From Strigops habroptila (Eukaryota; Chordata; Aves; Psittaciformes; Psittacidae): a stretch of DNA of 64,000 nucleotides. A model generated the notes under the pieces. It searched no databases and was not told the origin of the DNA. It saw only the letters and a program-made list of their open reading frames with translations. Both the position numbers and the translations under genes were made by a program. The stretch is taken from positions 3,702,796 through 3,766,795 of the forward strand of contig NC_044296.2 of NCBI RefSeq assembly GCF_004027225.2, in the 5' to 3' direction. How positions within the stretch are numbered: the stretch's first letter is position 1; every line of letters starts with the position of its first letter. This document shows positions 36,001 to 47,124 of this stretch, piece after piece.

Positions 36001-38760
36001 TGACACATTCTATGTCTGTACAGGCAAAAAGGCTGCAGGTGAAGTGGAGCATCAACAGACGTCCTGTTTGGACAAGACCTGTTCACCCGACCCAGCAAAG
36101 CTCAGCTGCATGTTTAGGATGGATCCATGCTGGTAATTGCCTATTAATGATCATCGCCCAAAACATCTTTGCTTCTGGAAAGCCTCAACAAAATGTTATA
36201 CAAGAAATGGCCTGGAGCCGTTGGAGACCAGAGTTGTGAGTGCCTTGGGCACAGCTCCCTGGTGAGTCTTCACAGAGGAGTTCTGCATTCCTCCCACTGC
36301 TTTACCCTGCTCTTACTCTTTGCAGTCTGCCCAAAGCAACTGGAGCTGGGAAATGTGGTTTGTTCCCTTCTAGGCTCAGAAGAAGCTTTTCAATGGAATT
36401 AGAGGTACATAGAGACCTTTTCTCAGTTAATTCTTATGCCAACATTCAATGTCTTGATACTAGCAGACACATATTGCTGATGCGGCTGTGAGACATGCCC
36501 TGTCCTCTGGGAGTCTCTGTCTCTTCTTGGGACAAGGCATCTGATGAGATAAATGCTTCCAAGGACTCACACCTCAGCTATAAGCTTTTCCTCACATGCT
36601 ACACACGCAATGGGAAACTAAATAGAGCCAGGGCACAGGTCTAAACACTGTCCCATTATCATCTGTACTGTGCACACCTCAGCATGATTTTAGTCTATGC
36701 CAAACAGCACCCTTCAAACAGCATCTAGGCATGGTCCAAGGATAGCTCAAGGTAGAGAACATTCCCAGCAAGAGCCCTGAATGTGGCTTCATGAGAGGCA
36801 ATGGGGATGGGAGTCATGATGGGTCACAGCCTCAGGGACAAAAAACCAGTCTCTGGCCCATTTATTTAGTGACGTAGATGAATCCAGTGTGTGCAAACCC
36901 ATCGTTGTGGACTAACTGCTCTTGGCGACCTCTTTGAAGGTGAATGGTCTCATCCCTGGGTGAGCAATGTCTGCCCCATTGGCACAAGGAGTTCTGCCCT
37001 TGCATTTTCCTGTGCTCACCTGGGTGAGAGCTCAGCGTGCAAAGCTCCACTGTCACATTATCCCACTGGGTCAGCAAGGGCAGTTTCCAGGAAGCTTCTC
37101 CAAAACAGCATTATTTGTCTTCAGATGCAGGGATTACTGAGACTATTCATCATATAACAATAAGTTTTCATGACAACTGCATTTGGTCCTGCCAAGTCTA
37201 TTACCTGAATGGCTCCTTTGTTCTGTCCGTGCTACAATCTCACATCACCTTCTGGACTAAGCAATCAGTCACCACATGTCACGTATGCCACTCGGAAGAG
37301 TTCTCAACCCACAGCTTCGTGAGTTTTTCTACAGCTTCCCCACACTTGCTCATTTGTTTCATTCCCATTACTTACCCTTGCTAAGCTTACGTTCCTTATG
37401 GTCCTAGTATTCAGGGGCACAAGTGTCTTGAATATTCCACCTGCCTGAAGCCTCTTCTCTGGTGCTTCAGGATCCTTCTACTCAGGGCTTCTCATCGTGC
37501 TGGGAAACTCAACACTTCTTTTTTCTTCTCTACAGCCTTGAGTAAAATTGCATCTGGAGACATCTGGGCACGCAGGGTCTTCATTTATGCTGCATGGAAA
37601 GGGCAAGAAGTCACAGCTTCTCGAGCATGGAGTTTCTAGGCAGAGCACTCGAATGGCTGGTACCTCCTCAGGCCCAGGTGAGGAGCAGCTTCAGGCTGCC
37701 TAGGTCATCCCAGGGTGAGCAAACCATGAGTTATGGCCCCCATCCCTCATGCCACGGTTTATTTTGTTGCTCTCACCTGTGCTGGAGTGCTCCCAAGTCT
37801 GCAGGAGGCACCTGGACACACTTGATGCGAACTCCAGCTCTGTCCCAGGAGCTGGACACATCTTCTGGTAGAAGGCCTGGAAATGTAAAATCTTCCACCC
37901 CATATTGCCCATTTGCATCCCTCTTGCCCACCTAAAACACCCTAAACTTGTCCTAAAACTCCTTCTGTGAATTTAATTCCAGACCAGAAATAAATCAACC
38001 CATATTTACAGATGAACCTATTAAAGTCCCATAATAACACATAATGAGTTTTTTATATCCCAGCCAAGTGCAGCCAAGCTCGGTGCCAGATCAGTTCACT
38101 CTGGCCATGGCAAACAACCAACCTCTCCATGTCTACTGTGTTGTACAATGCCTATTCACCTGGGCTGGAGGCACTCCAAAGCGTGGTCTGCAGCACTGGA
38201 CACAGGAGGGATCCCCCAGTCTTGCTCAAGTGCTCATCTACTCCGAAGCTGATGGCGATCGCTGGAGTCACCAGTCCCAAGATGCTCTTTAGCTTGAGAT
38301 CCTGGAAAGGTGACAAGGAGATGTGGCCTGGTGTGGGGATGGAGGTGGGTATGCCATGAAGCCCATTAACTGGCAGGGGGATCTGCAGACCTGATTCCTC
38401 TGCTCCGTGCCAGCTTTGCCCATCCTTCCCGGAGCTGTCCTCCTGCAAACAAGGTGGAGAAGAAAGGATATCACAAGCAAATCCTGTGGATTGAGACTGG
38501 CAAAGGAAGAAGCTTGGTGCGTGTACAGACGTGTTTTCAATGGGAAGGTACACTTTAGCACAAACAACGTCTGAGCTGCTTTATTTGACCATTCTGTAAT
38601 TGGTCAGAGGAACCCGTCGTGGCTTTATTACAGCTTTTATCACTGGCTTACATGTTTCTAGTGGCAGTGACTGGCACACACAGCTTGAGCCATAAAGGAA
38701 CACGTCACTGATCCTTACTTGTGCCTGTGCTATCCTTCCTGCTCTTCTTTTCCTGTTTAG

Positions 38761-38819
38761 ATCATTCACTTCAGTGCACACCATCACAGAACACTTTCTC
38801 ACCAGGACCAAGCACAGAG
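38761..38819 (+). other. Orphan exon-like segment
   Basis: These 59 bases lie between a strong acceptor (a pyrimidine tract of about 30 bases ending TTTTCCTGTTTAG) and a strong donor, AGAG|GTGAGT. On the plus strand it lies 2.1 kb upstream of the fucosyltransferase coding exon. It could be an alternative 5' UTR exon of that gene or an exon of a non-coding RNA. There is no protein similarity. Confidence 0.3.
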
Positions 38820-39104
38820 GTGAGTTGCAATATTCCTTGTTTTATTGATAGTTATTTGAGGAGGAACCTGTCTGGGGCTGCAAGACAGAGACACCGGGTA
38901 CAGGAGGGAGAGGGTCCGTGCACATCTGTGTTCACCTGTGGTCGTAGGGGGGCATTGCGTTCCTCTATTTCCTTATCATGTTTGTCACTAGTGTAAGTAC
39001 TGCTGATATACAAGATGAGAAGTGACTGGTGCTGCGCCCACCAGCTTTTCATGGGAATCCTATTGTTTTGGTCAACTTTACAGCTACCTTTAAGACCACT
39101 GTTT

Positions 39105-39146
39105 GGGTGGTGCTATATGGGTTTCGGGCTGGTGCTATATGGGTTT
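39105..39146. repeat. Tandem duplication containing GGTGCTATATGGGTTTC
   Basis: GGTGCTATATGGGTTTC occurs twice in succession, with a short divergent spacer between the copies. Confidence 0.75.
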
Positions 39147-40014
39147 CCTTGGCCTTAGGTCAATGTTGGCATGCAATCAAGACTGTCCTGATTACTGCAA
39201 AAGCAGCAAGACCTGGGCTTTGGGACAGACAGCAGCGCCATGCTCTTAGAGACCATGGCAAGTGGATCAGTAAAAGCAATTGGGTGTCACAGACCTGAAA
39301 GCTCATGATTACTACCTGGTAAAGAGGAGTAGCCAGCAAGATGTTGGTCATAAAAGCACCAGTGATGGTGCTGGGACAGAGCCCGGGGGCAGCTGGAAGG
39401 GTGGTGGTCATATGGGTGCTAGCTGGGCTGAGAAGGCTGTGCCTGCTACTCACAGGGCTCTTGAACAAAAGGCGCAGTGATAAACAAGGCTGTTAGCTAG
39501 TATAGATAAGCTGGTTTGAAATTTTTACTGAGGTCACCAACCAGAATACAAGGAAACACGTCCAACACCAGCCTGCACAGCAGAACGGCTTACACATAGC
39601 TGTGAGATCCCCCCTCCTGACACCCCTGTGTGACACACCAAAAGCCATGGCTCTACTGGCCCATTCTTCTGGCTTGTGTCATCTTTTCAGGGATCCCTTT
39701 GGGGCCTTTTCCTTGTTGTGCGTTTTGTTCTGGTTCTCCATGTTCTCAGACAGCGTTGCCTGTGTCTCACAGCCCACGCAGAGCCCAAAGTCTGCCTCAG
39801 TGCTCCCATTGTCCTGCTGGGCTGGGCTTGGAGGCAGGGACATGTGACAGGATGTGCGCTGGGGCCTCTTGGTGGCTGCTTTGGAGGGGTCTGTCGCACC
39901 TGGGCACGTTCTGACTTCTCCAATGCCCACCACCTTTTTGGTCTCCTCTGCCCTCGTGAGGTTTCTGCCTATCACAGGCATGGTAAAGTGGGGAACAGCA
40001 CGCTGGCCATTTTA

Positions 40015-40395
40015 TATCTATGGGTTTATGTCTGTATGTTTTTAATCTCTTATACATTTATAACTATATATATACACACACAGCTATACACATATAGAAG
40101 AATATATAAACCAGTGCATCTATGTTTAAATTAGAAATATATAAAGTTTGTACACACCTTTACATATACTTCTGTATAATTCTATATATTTCTTTATGTA
40201 TACTTCTATATATTCCTTTATTTATACTCCTATATATTCTATATATAGAAGTATATATACTGTATTTTGTATAGAAGTATATAGAAATATATATTCTATT
40301 ATTGTATAGAACCATATAGAAGTGTATAGAAGTATGTGTTCTATATATTGTTTAGAAGTACAAATTATACATTTATATACATTTTTATACATGAG
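40015..40395. repeat. AT-rich degenerate tandem repeat (TATAGAAGTA type)
   Basis: About 380 bp are built from variants of TATATAGAAGTATA and its complement (TTCTATATAT), with many TATATA runs. The repeat ends right before the CCAAT boxes of the fucosyltransferase promoter. It is likely unstable and capable of forming cruciforms. Confidence 0.85.
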
Positions 40396-40399
40396 CATT

Positions 40400-40690
40400 T
40401 CCTGGTCCAAAAGAGGTAGGCGGCCAATCACAGAGCTGCTTCTTGGTCCAAAGGAAGCAGGCAGCCAATCACAGCCTGACACCATGTGTGTAGTGAAGGT
40501 GTTAAAAACTGGCGGCCAGCCAATCAGAGAGCAGTAAGGTGTTTGCAGGCAGCTCCCTGCTGTCCTAAGATGGTGGCCAAAACAAGATGGCAGCCCCCTA
40601 TGGGTGGAGCCATGTCTGATGGGGGGGCGCGTCCTCTCCGGCAGCCAATCACAAGCGAGCACATGGCCGGTGGGCGGGGTCTGTGTGTGG
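40400..40690 (+). promoter_or_regulatory. FUT promoter: four CCAAT boxes, YY1-like sites, GC box
   Basis: Four same-strand NF-Y type boxes (GCCAATCA) occur at 40424, 40465, 40520 and 40645. The first two are in a diverged 41-bp tandem duplication (40400-40440 and 40441-40481). YY1-like AAGATGGTGGC (40567) and CAAGATGGCAGC (40583) follow, and a GC box GGGCGGGG sits near 40672. This architecture fits a TATA-less promoter for the gene just downstream. The exact start site is not visible. Confidence 0.65.
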
Positions 40691-40870
40691 CGCCCCGGCT
40701 CGAGGTGCTGCGGGTCCGCGGGGGCTCGACGGGAGCGGGGCGATGGCGGCAGCGCCCCGCACGCCTCTGCCTGCAGCTCCATGGGCGGCAGGCGCTCCCG
40801 CTGCCCGCTGTGCATCCCGCCCTGCTCAGCCGCGGGCCCGGAGCCGCCTTCCCGCCAGGGGCACTCATCG
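40600..40870 (+). promoter_or_regulatory. CpG-rich island over FUT 5' region
   Basis: A GC- and CpG-dense segment (GGGGGGGCGCGTCC, GGGTCCGCGGGGGC, GAGCGGGGCGATGGCGGC) between the CCAAT cluster and the coding exon. It probably holds the transcription start and a 5' UTR exon. A clear donor was not found, so the 5' UTR structure is unresolved. Confidence 0.6.
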
Positions 40871-40899
40871 CCCTGTCCCTCGTGTTTGCAGACCCATCC

Positions 40900-41988
40900 A
40901 TGGACCTGGTGGAAGGGAAGAAGATCTCCTGCAAGAAACTCCCCATCTTCCTGCTCTTCGGCTTCACCTTCGGCTCCGGTTTCTTAGTTTCTCTTCATCA
41001 CTTGAGGATTTCCAAGCCTGAACACTACGATTATGATCTCTCTGCACAGACAGCTTATGTTGCGAATACCAGCGCCCCGCTGGTGGGCAGGCGCAGGTTG
41101 ACCATCCTGCTCTGGCAGTGGCCCTTTGGGCAGCACTTTGACTTCATAAACTGCACGATGTTCTACAGCACCCCCAACTGCCACATCACCGTCAACCGCA
41201 GCTGGTCCCAGGAGGCTGATGCTGTGATAATGCACCACAGGGATGTGTACAGGGACACCAAGAGGCTGGCCAAGCTCCCCAGACTCCCGTCCCAGCGCTG
41301 GATCTGGTTCAACTTGGAGTCCCCGAGTCACACGCCAAACTTAAAAGCCATGGACAACCTCTTCAACCTGACCATGTCTTACCGGAGAGACTCAGACATC
41401 TTCGCCCCTTATGGGGAGCTGCAGCTCCTTAGCCAACCCCAGCCCCTCAGCATCCCACCCAAGACCAAGCTGGTGGCCTGGATAGTCAGCAACTGGAGAG
41501 CTGACTCCCAGCGGGTAAAGTACTACAAGGAGCTGAAGAAGCACATCGATGTGGACATCTACGGAAGGTATCATTTGCCTCTGCCCCAGCAGGAGCTCCT
41601 TCCCACTATATCCCAGTACAGCTTCTACCTGGCTTTTGAGAACTCGCAGCATGAAGACTACATCACCGAGAAGCTCTGGAGGAACGCCTTGTCCTCTGGC
41701 ACCGTCCCTGTTGTGCTAGGGCCTCCTCGAGAAAACTACGAGCGCTTCTTGCCCCCTGACTCCTTCATCCATGTCGATGACTTTGCCAGTGCCAGGGACC
41801 TGGCGCGGTACCTGCAGGAGCTGAGCAGGGATGCTGAGAGATACCAGCGCTATTTCCAGTGGCGCAAGTGGTTGAAACCCGTGGTGGGGGCTAACTGGTC
41901 TCTGCACCTCTGCAGAGCTTGTCACTTCTTGCAGACAACAGAGGCCAGGTACCGGGCTGTGCCCAACCTGTCTGAGTGGTTCGTGTAG
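40900..41988 (+). CDS. Alpha-1,3-fucosyltransferase, FUT3/5/6 (Lewis) group
   Basis: A Golgi type II membrane enzyme (GT10 family) that transfers fucose from GDP-fucose to GlcNAc in N-acetyllactosamine chains, making Lewis x type structures. It has one uninterrupted coding exon of 362 residues, the usual length for the family (FUT3 is 361). There is a short cytosolic tail (1-14), a signal anchor (about 15-32), a short stem, then the catalytic domain from about residue 66. The hallmark FYLAFENS and DYITEKLWRNAL motifs and VPVVLGP fall in 242-274. N-glycosylation sites are at N56, N84, N99, N156 and N332. Conserved cysteines are C85, C94, C338 and C341. The HHRD motif has Arg114 where human FUT3 has Trp111, pointing to type 2 (alpha-1,3) acceptors. 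The start was chosen at MDLVEGKK, 9 bases after a good acceptor (CCTCGTGTTTGCAG, ending at 40891). The reading frame is open further upstream but has no similarity there. Mammalian FUT3, 5 and 6 are later duplicates, so one symbol cannot be assigned. Confidence 0.95.
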   Translation: MDLVEGKKISCKKLPIFLLFGFTFGSGFLVSLHHLRISKPEHYDYDLSAQTAYVANTSAPLVGRRRLTILLWQWPFGQHFDFINCTMFYSTPNCHITVNRSWSQEADAVIMHHRDVYRDTKRLAKLPRLPSQRWIWFNLESPSHTPNLKAMDNLFNLTMSYRRDSDIFAPYGELQLLSQPQPLSIPPKTKLVAWIVSNWRADSQRVKYYKELKKHIDVDIYGRYHLPLPQQELLPTISQYSFYLAFENSQHEDYITEKLWRNALSSGTVPVVLGPPRENYERFLPPDSFIHVDDFASARDLARYLQELSRDAERYQRYFQWRKWLKPVVGANWSLHLCRACHFLQTTEARYRAVPNLSEWFV

Positions 41989-43500
41989 CTGCTGTTTGCT
42001 CAGCTCGTTCCAACCCTTTTGTCCTTGCTGGCAGGTTGCAACTTCACAAGATGATCGAACTTTTGTGGAAATAGGACAAGAAGAGGTCTGAAGCAAACAA
42101 GGACAAGGAAGCAATTAGGTGCTTGTATGGCTTTGTCTTACTGGAGAATAGGCTGTCAGGTAGAGTAATGTATTAGTTTTTTGCTGATTTGTTAGTTACC
42201 GGAACAACTTGTTACACTGGCTGCGGCTTGGTCTTTGGAGCAGTTCACTTACAGAGGCTGTAAGCAAACAGTTCTGATCAGCTGCACGGGCTGGAGAGCC
42301 GAAGCAAGTGAACAAGATGCAGAGGCGAGATAGCAATACCTATCACAAACCTGTTTCGAGGACTTTGTGCTCTGCAAAGGTGCAGCTTGAAGGGACGGCC
42401 ACACCACAAGGCTGCCAGCTTCTGCAGGAGGAACTGGACAAGCTCCTCTCCCCGAGCCCCACAGACCCTTGCTCTGCCTCGGGCTCTCCCTGGCTGCCTT
42501 TGGGGTGCTGCATCAGGATGCTAAAGGGACAGAAAATAATTCAACTTCTTTTACAAGGCTGTTTTTTGGAGAGGTACAAGATAGTGAGGGGTTAAGGAGG
42601 GGTCTGGTAGCAGCAGACTGGTGCAGGAAAGGTATGAGGTGCCAAGGATGCCTCTGAAAGAACCTTGAGTTTTAGTGCCTGTGGCAAAGAGACGCTCAGG
42701 ACCAGCACGTGATGAGCCACCTCCTCCTCTGTGCCTTGAACATCACAACTTCTGGCATCGGCTGATGCCTCCAGGCCATGCATTTAAAAACCGGGAAATA
42801 ATTGGCCTTTATTGAGCTTTCTGCTGCTGTTCAGGTCCTATATCTGGAATTTGTTTCCTTTTCAGGTTGAGGAGCCCCATTGCATGGAGTCAGAGGACAC
42901 GGCTGTGCCCTTCCAGGCTCCCTGCCCATACCTCTGGACATTCCCTTTGTTTTCCTGCCTGCTGCTGAGCCTTGAGCTGAGCTTTTCAAAGGTCTGTCCT
43001 TACCCCAGGATGTTTCCATGAGGAAAATCAGCTCCGAGCCCAGCAGCGTTTACAGAGATGTAATTGTTTTCTCCATCAGCAGCACTGAGCAAATATTTCC
43101 AAAGAATTCCCTGTGCATTTGCTCCTGCAGTCACTTGGTGGGAGAAGGACCATCAGCAAAACCTTGTCTTTAGCACTGCGAATCCCTTATTTTCATGAGC
43201 AGCCTTTGCCACCTCCATTTTTGCTCTGCTTTGCAGATCGGTTGGGTACATTGATCGGCACAAGCCTAACAATCCTTCACTGAAATCTGAACCTTTATGC
43301 CCCCCATCATTTCCCTGCTCTCCTAACAATACCTGTCTAGATGAGACCTTCCTGAGGCTGCTTGGTTTCTTGAAGAGCCCTTGCTGGACCTTAGTGAATC
43401 CCTTTGGAAATTCAGGTAGAAAGATGCCACGTCTTCCTTAGCCGTGTGCTTGCTGCTGCTTCAAGGAAGAGCAATAAATTTGTGAGGCATCAGTTTTTAT
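41989..43500 (+). other. FUT 3' UTR (inferred)
   Basis: Non-coding sequence from the TAG stop to the first good poly(A) signal. No repeat was seen in it. The length of about 1.5 kb is inferred from the signal only. Confidence 0.5.
43473..43478 (+). terminator. Poly(A) signal for FUT
   Basis: AATAAA, followed about 30-45 bases later by a GT-rich element (TAGTTGTCCGTGTGTCTG), is the expected layout of a vertebrate cleavage site. It is the best signal downstream of the fucosyltransferase stop. Confidence 0.55.
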
Positions 43501-44976
43501 TGCCAATAGTTGTCCGTGTGTCTGCCTCTGCCTTTTCTGCCTGCAGACACACACCTCTTCCCCTTTAGCATGCAGCTCCTGGGATCTCATCAACTAACCC
43601 TGATGTTCTTCCCATCTTTAAAGCCAGTTCAGTTCAGAGCAGCTGGAGAAATTTAAGACTTAATGCTGCTGATTGAGCTAATATGGATGATGACAAGGGA
43701 TAAATAATATCCTGCAGGTGACCCATTGGTCTAGGTCATCCCCAAGTTGCAAAAACTCAGGGGGAAAGAAGTATCTCCAAAGCCTACACAAGGGAGGCAT
43801 GAAGCGTGGCTAAAGCCCAACCAGCCCAGGCTCAGAGGCCTCACCATGGAGATGGACCCCATCAGAGCTGGCGCTGGTGGCATCTTCTGGGAATGCCACA
43901 CTTTGGTGACAGCACACACTGGGAAACGCCAATGGTTTTGCACCATTGTGCTGGGAAAAGGCTGGATGGTCCCTCTGGAGTAGGGAAGGGAGGCACTGAC
44001 CTCAAAGCAAATGCTGGGGGCTTGTCAGGGTAGCACAAAAACCAATTAAATTTGGAAATTTTCTATTGAGGTCAACCTGAAACCTGATGTAAATCACGTG
44101 CAGAGGGGTGGGGAGGAGCCAGATGGAAGCCCAGGGCAGTTTTTAAGTGGAGAGAAATGCCTTTCCAAGCTTGAAATGCTCTCCAATGGAAACAGTGATG
44201 GGAAGCCCCTGGCTAGGGAGGGTTTTCTCTCAAGCAGAACGAGTATTTCTGCAAAGCAGAACAATTTCCATGGCTGGTGACACACACCTTAGAGCAGTGG
44301 CCAGCCTCAAGGTGCCCGAGTGCTGGGACACAGATGGAGGGGCGTGTTGAATAGCAGGAGATCACCTGAAAGAGCCCTGGGCTCTTTAGCATGGGGGATC
44401 ACAGGGACAGGGCTTGACACATGCATTTAGTAGACACCTTGCATGGCTGGGAGGGCCGATTCTCTCCAAATTGAGCTTCTTACCCTTGTGGAAAATCCCT
44501 TTTCCAACTACAGGGAAAGTCAAACATAATTTATCCATCCCTGCTAATGCCTCCTGCTGCTGCTGTGGCCCTTTGGGAGCACTTTGGGAGCACCCGCTCA
44601 GTAAAACAGCTGCAAGAAATCCCCAGTTTTCCCTTTCCATCCTCCCAAGCCCCACTCCCTTTGCTTCCAAGACCTGGATTCATTTAACACCTATTAGAAA
44701 GAGATGAATCCCATAGGGTTTTGGACTCTCAACTGGCAGCACCAGGGTTATTGACTCTCTCCTTTTGCACTTGAGCCTGGAGGTATTTTGGCAGGTCAAG
44801 GCCAGGCAATCCTCATCCCCCAAATTGTTCTGCAACCTTCAAAAGGGTGAGCAAAAGATGAGTTTTAGTTCCGCTGAAGCATTTAGGGCTGGGCAGACCA
44901 TGGGGTGTTAGAAGCTTGCACCCAGCCAGGCTTCAGCCGTGGTCCTTGAGGAGGGGACATGGGGTTGGCAGGACAA

Positions 44977-45065
44977 AAATCATGGAATCATAGAATGGTT
45001 TGGGTTGGAAAGGACCTTAAGATCATCCAGTTCCAATCCTCTGCCATAGGGAAGGGGTGCCTGCA
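44977..45065 (-). mobile_element. CR1 LINE 3' end, very short
   Basis: A minus-strand 3' terminus of about 90 bp (ATCATGGAATCATAGAATGG, then AAGGACCTTAAGATCATCCA), strongly 5'-truncated. Confidence 0.85.
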
Positions 45066-46754
45066 ACAAGAGTAGAAACACACAGATTGATGGGTCCTTT
45101 TACAGTCCAAGGTCTGAGATGTTTCAGCTTTGTCCAGTGCTGGGAATGGTCCTCTCCTCTGCAGTCAGCGCTAACAGGTCCAAAACTGGAGCTGGTGAAT
45201 GTCACATTCAAGCTTCCCCTCAGTGCGGCCATGTTCTGGGGAAGGGATATGGGTGACGTGGAGCCCCACACAGGCTGATTTCGTTAGGAGATGGGAAAGC
45301 TGACACCACACTTGGGAAACTCTGTAAGGGGGGGACTTGATCAAGGGAAACATCTGGATGGCTGCGCCGCGGGGGCCCGGGGCTGGGAGACTGTGCTGGG
45401 AAGTCACAGTCCGGCTTTTGGGGCTTGATGCCTCCTTGATGAAGTGGGTTTCCCCCTCCACACCCGGTTGGAGATACCAGCACAAGGAGTTGCTTCAGTC
45501 CCTCGCACTGAAGATGTGGAAACACCCCAATCGACCCCAAATAGTTCCTCTTTTTCCCTAAAGGTGGTAGGAGGCAGGCTGAAGTGTTCCCAGCTAATGC
45601 TTTTGGGCAGAGATGGTCCAAAAAGCAGAGAAGGGGAGATCTTGATGAGATGATGATCAGATGAAGGGGCATTTCCCCAGGAGGTGAGGGAAAGGCTGCT
45701 TCTCATGGGAAATCAGCGTGATAATGACTTGAAAATGGAGGTTTTGGAGCAGTGTCTGACTTCAGCTCTGGGCCAGATGGGAGCCAAGAGGAGAGGCAGA
45801 GCTTGAGAGAAGCAAATCCTCACGAAGCCCGGCTCAGCACAACTTTGCACTTGGGGAAGGGAGGAGAAAATGCTCAGATACCCCCAAATCCTGAAAATAG
45901 CAGCTGGAGCCTTACAAGCTCCAGAGTTCCATCATCCATCCCTGCGTTTGTCCTCCTGGGCATGTGAAGGTGCCTGAACCAGCCCTGTAAACTCCATTAT
46001 TTCCAGCTTTCCTGAGCCTGCAGGCAGATACCTCCAGTGCTTTGGAAACCTGCTCCTCATTTTGTCCAGGGAGGTGGGGAGAGGGAACATGGAACTATCA
46101 CCGAGCTCCTGCCTTCCCTCATGGCAAAACCCCACAGCAGCTGAAGCAATGACTATTGTTTGGTAGTGATATGAGGAGAGAAATAATCATCTATATGGGG
46201 CTGGTTTCGGTTCTTTTTAAGACTTGCAAACTCCACATGTTTGTCTCCACTTTGATTTCGTGTTTTCCTGTTTGAAGCCAGGCTGGGTTTATTTTCCCCC
46301 TGTTTTTACTGGGAGGCAATTCTGAGCAGCACAAACGGCGCGCTGAGGTTGAGCACTCTTAGCATCCTATTTCCTGCTTGTTACTTTTTCCATTTAAAAA
46401 CTGAGCACATGAGGACAGAACGTCATTGGAGAGCTGGGATTCGTAAAGCTGGGGCTTTAAAGCAAGAAACAGAAAATCTCCCATTTACACTACAAAAATC
46501 AGCAACATCAACCTCATCTCCAAGAAATCGCACCCAAAATCAGCCCCAGCCCAGCCCAGCAGCACGTCCCGCTTCACGCTGTTGTTTCCTTTCTATTTTT
46601 TTCCCCTTGCTCTTGGAGGAGTCAGATTTTCCAAGCAGCCCTCTCCAACGTGGTCATTAAAGCTTCACTTTGTCCTCTTTCTTTTTCGCCTCTTCTTTTT
46701 TTTGGGACAGGCTGGCAGGAGGATCGCAGCGTTCCTCCGTTTCTGGAGTGCACC

Positions 46755-46770
46755 CGCACGCATGCGTGCG
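46755..46770. promoter_or_regulatory. Perfect 16-bp palindrome CGCACGCATGCGTGCG
   Basis: Four CpGs in a perfect palindrome, followed by CGCCTGCGG. The core resembles an NRF1-type GCGCATGCGC site with A/T changes. It lies alone in an otherwise CpG-poor stretch between FUT and NRTN. Confidence 0.4.
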
Positions 46771-47124
46771 CGCCTGCGGAGATTTATGAGTCTCAAAAGA
46801 TGCTTCATAAACTATTTACAAAGTGGAGCTTCAAGCGTGAAGGTTTGACTCGGCCACGAGGGCTGTCAGGCCTCCGGGTGGCAGGAGGGGGGAATATAAA
46901 CAGACCTTTCTTTCCATTCCCCAAAACCCCCCACCAGGAACCTTTGTGGTTCAAAAGCAGTTTAGCTACAAGCACAGGAGTTTGTGCCCACCCTCACCAC
47001 AGGCTTTAGGGAGTTTCAGCCTATTTTTCAGTGAAAAAAGAACTAAAAATCATCTTTTTCTGGACAGACTGGGGTGGGAGGGTAATGATTTTAAAGGACA
47101 GGCGTTTCCCTGTCAGGGACACAG

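Larger units (their letters stand above)
27194..38760. other. Intergenic: two CR1 fragments, no gene seen
   Basis: Apart from the CR1 copies at 28.2 and 32.9 kb, only chance frames and short simple-sequence patches are present. A GC/CpG-richer spot at about 31190-31280 (GCAGCGCCGCGCGCCC) is too small to call a promoter. Confidence 0.5.
43501..47120. other. Intergenic between FUT and NRTN, part 1
   Basis: No gene was recognised. It holds the short CR1 at 44977-45065 and a CpG-containing perfect palindrome at 46755-46770. The remaining frames are chance. Confidence 0.55.

Noticed and set aside
37037-37384. 115-codon plus-strand frame with a CHVCH pattern
   Set aside because: Briefly considered as a fossil element or zinc-knuckle remnant; no flanking repeats, no further domains, so unsupported. 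No endogenous retrovirus was identified in the window.
40486-40899. In-frame 138-codon extension upstream of the FUT start
   Set aside because: It crosses promoter motifs, the CpG island and a good splice acceptor, and has no similarity to fucosyltransferases; the downstream ATG gives the normal family length.
40743-41021. GC-rich frame starting MAAAPRTPLP within the FUT 5' region
   Set aside because: It is out of frame with the enzyme, Pro/Ala/Arg-rich as expected for CpG-island DNA, and unlike any family I know.
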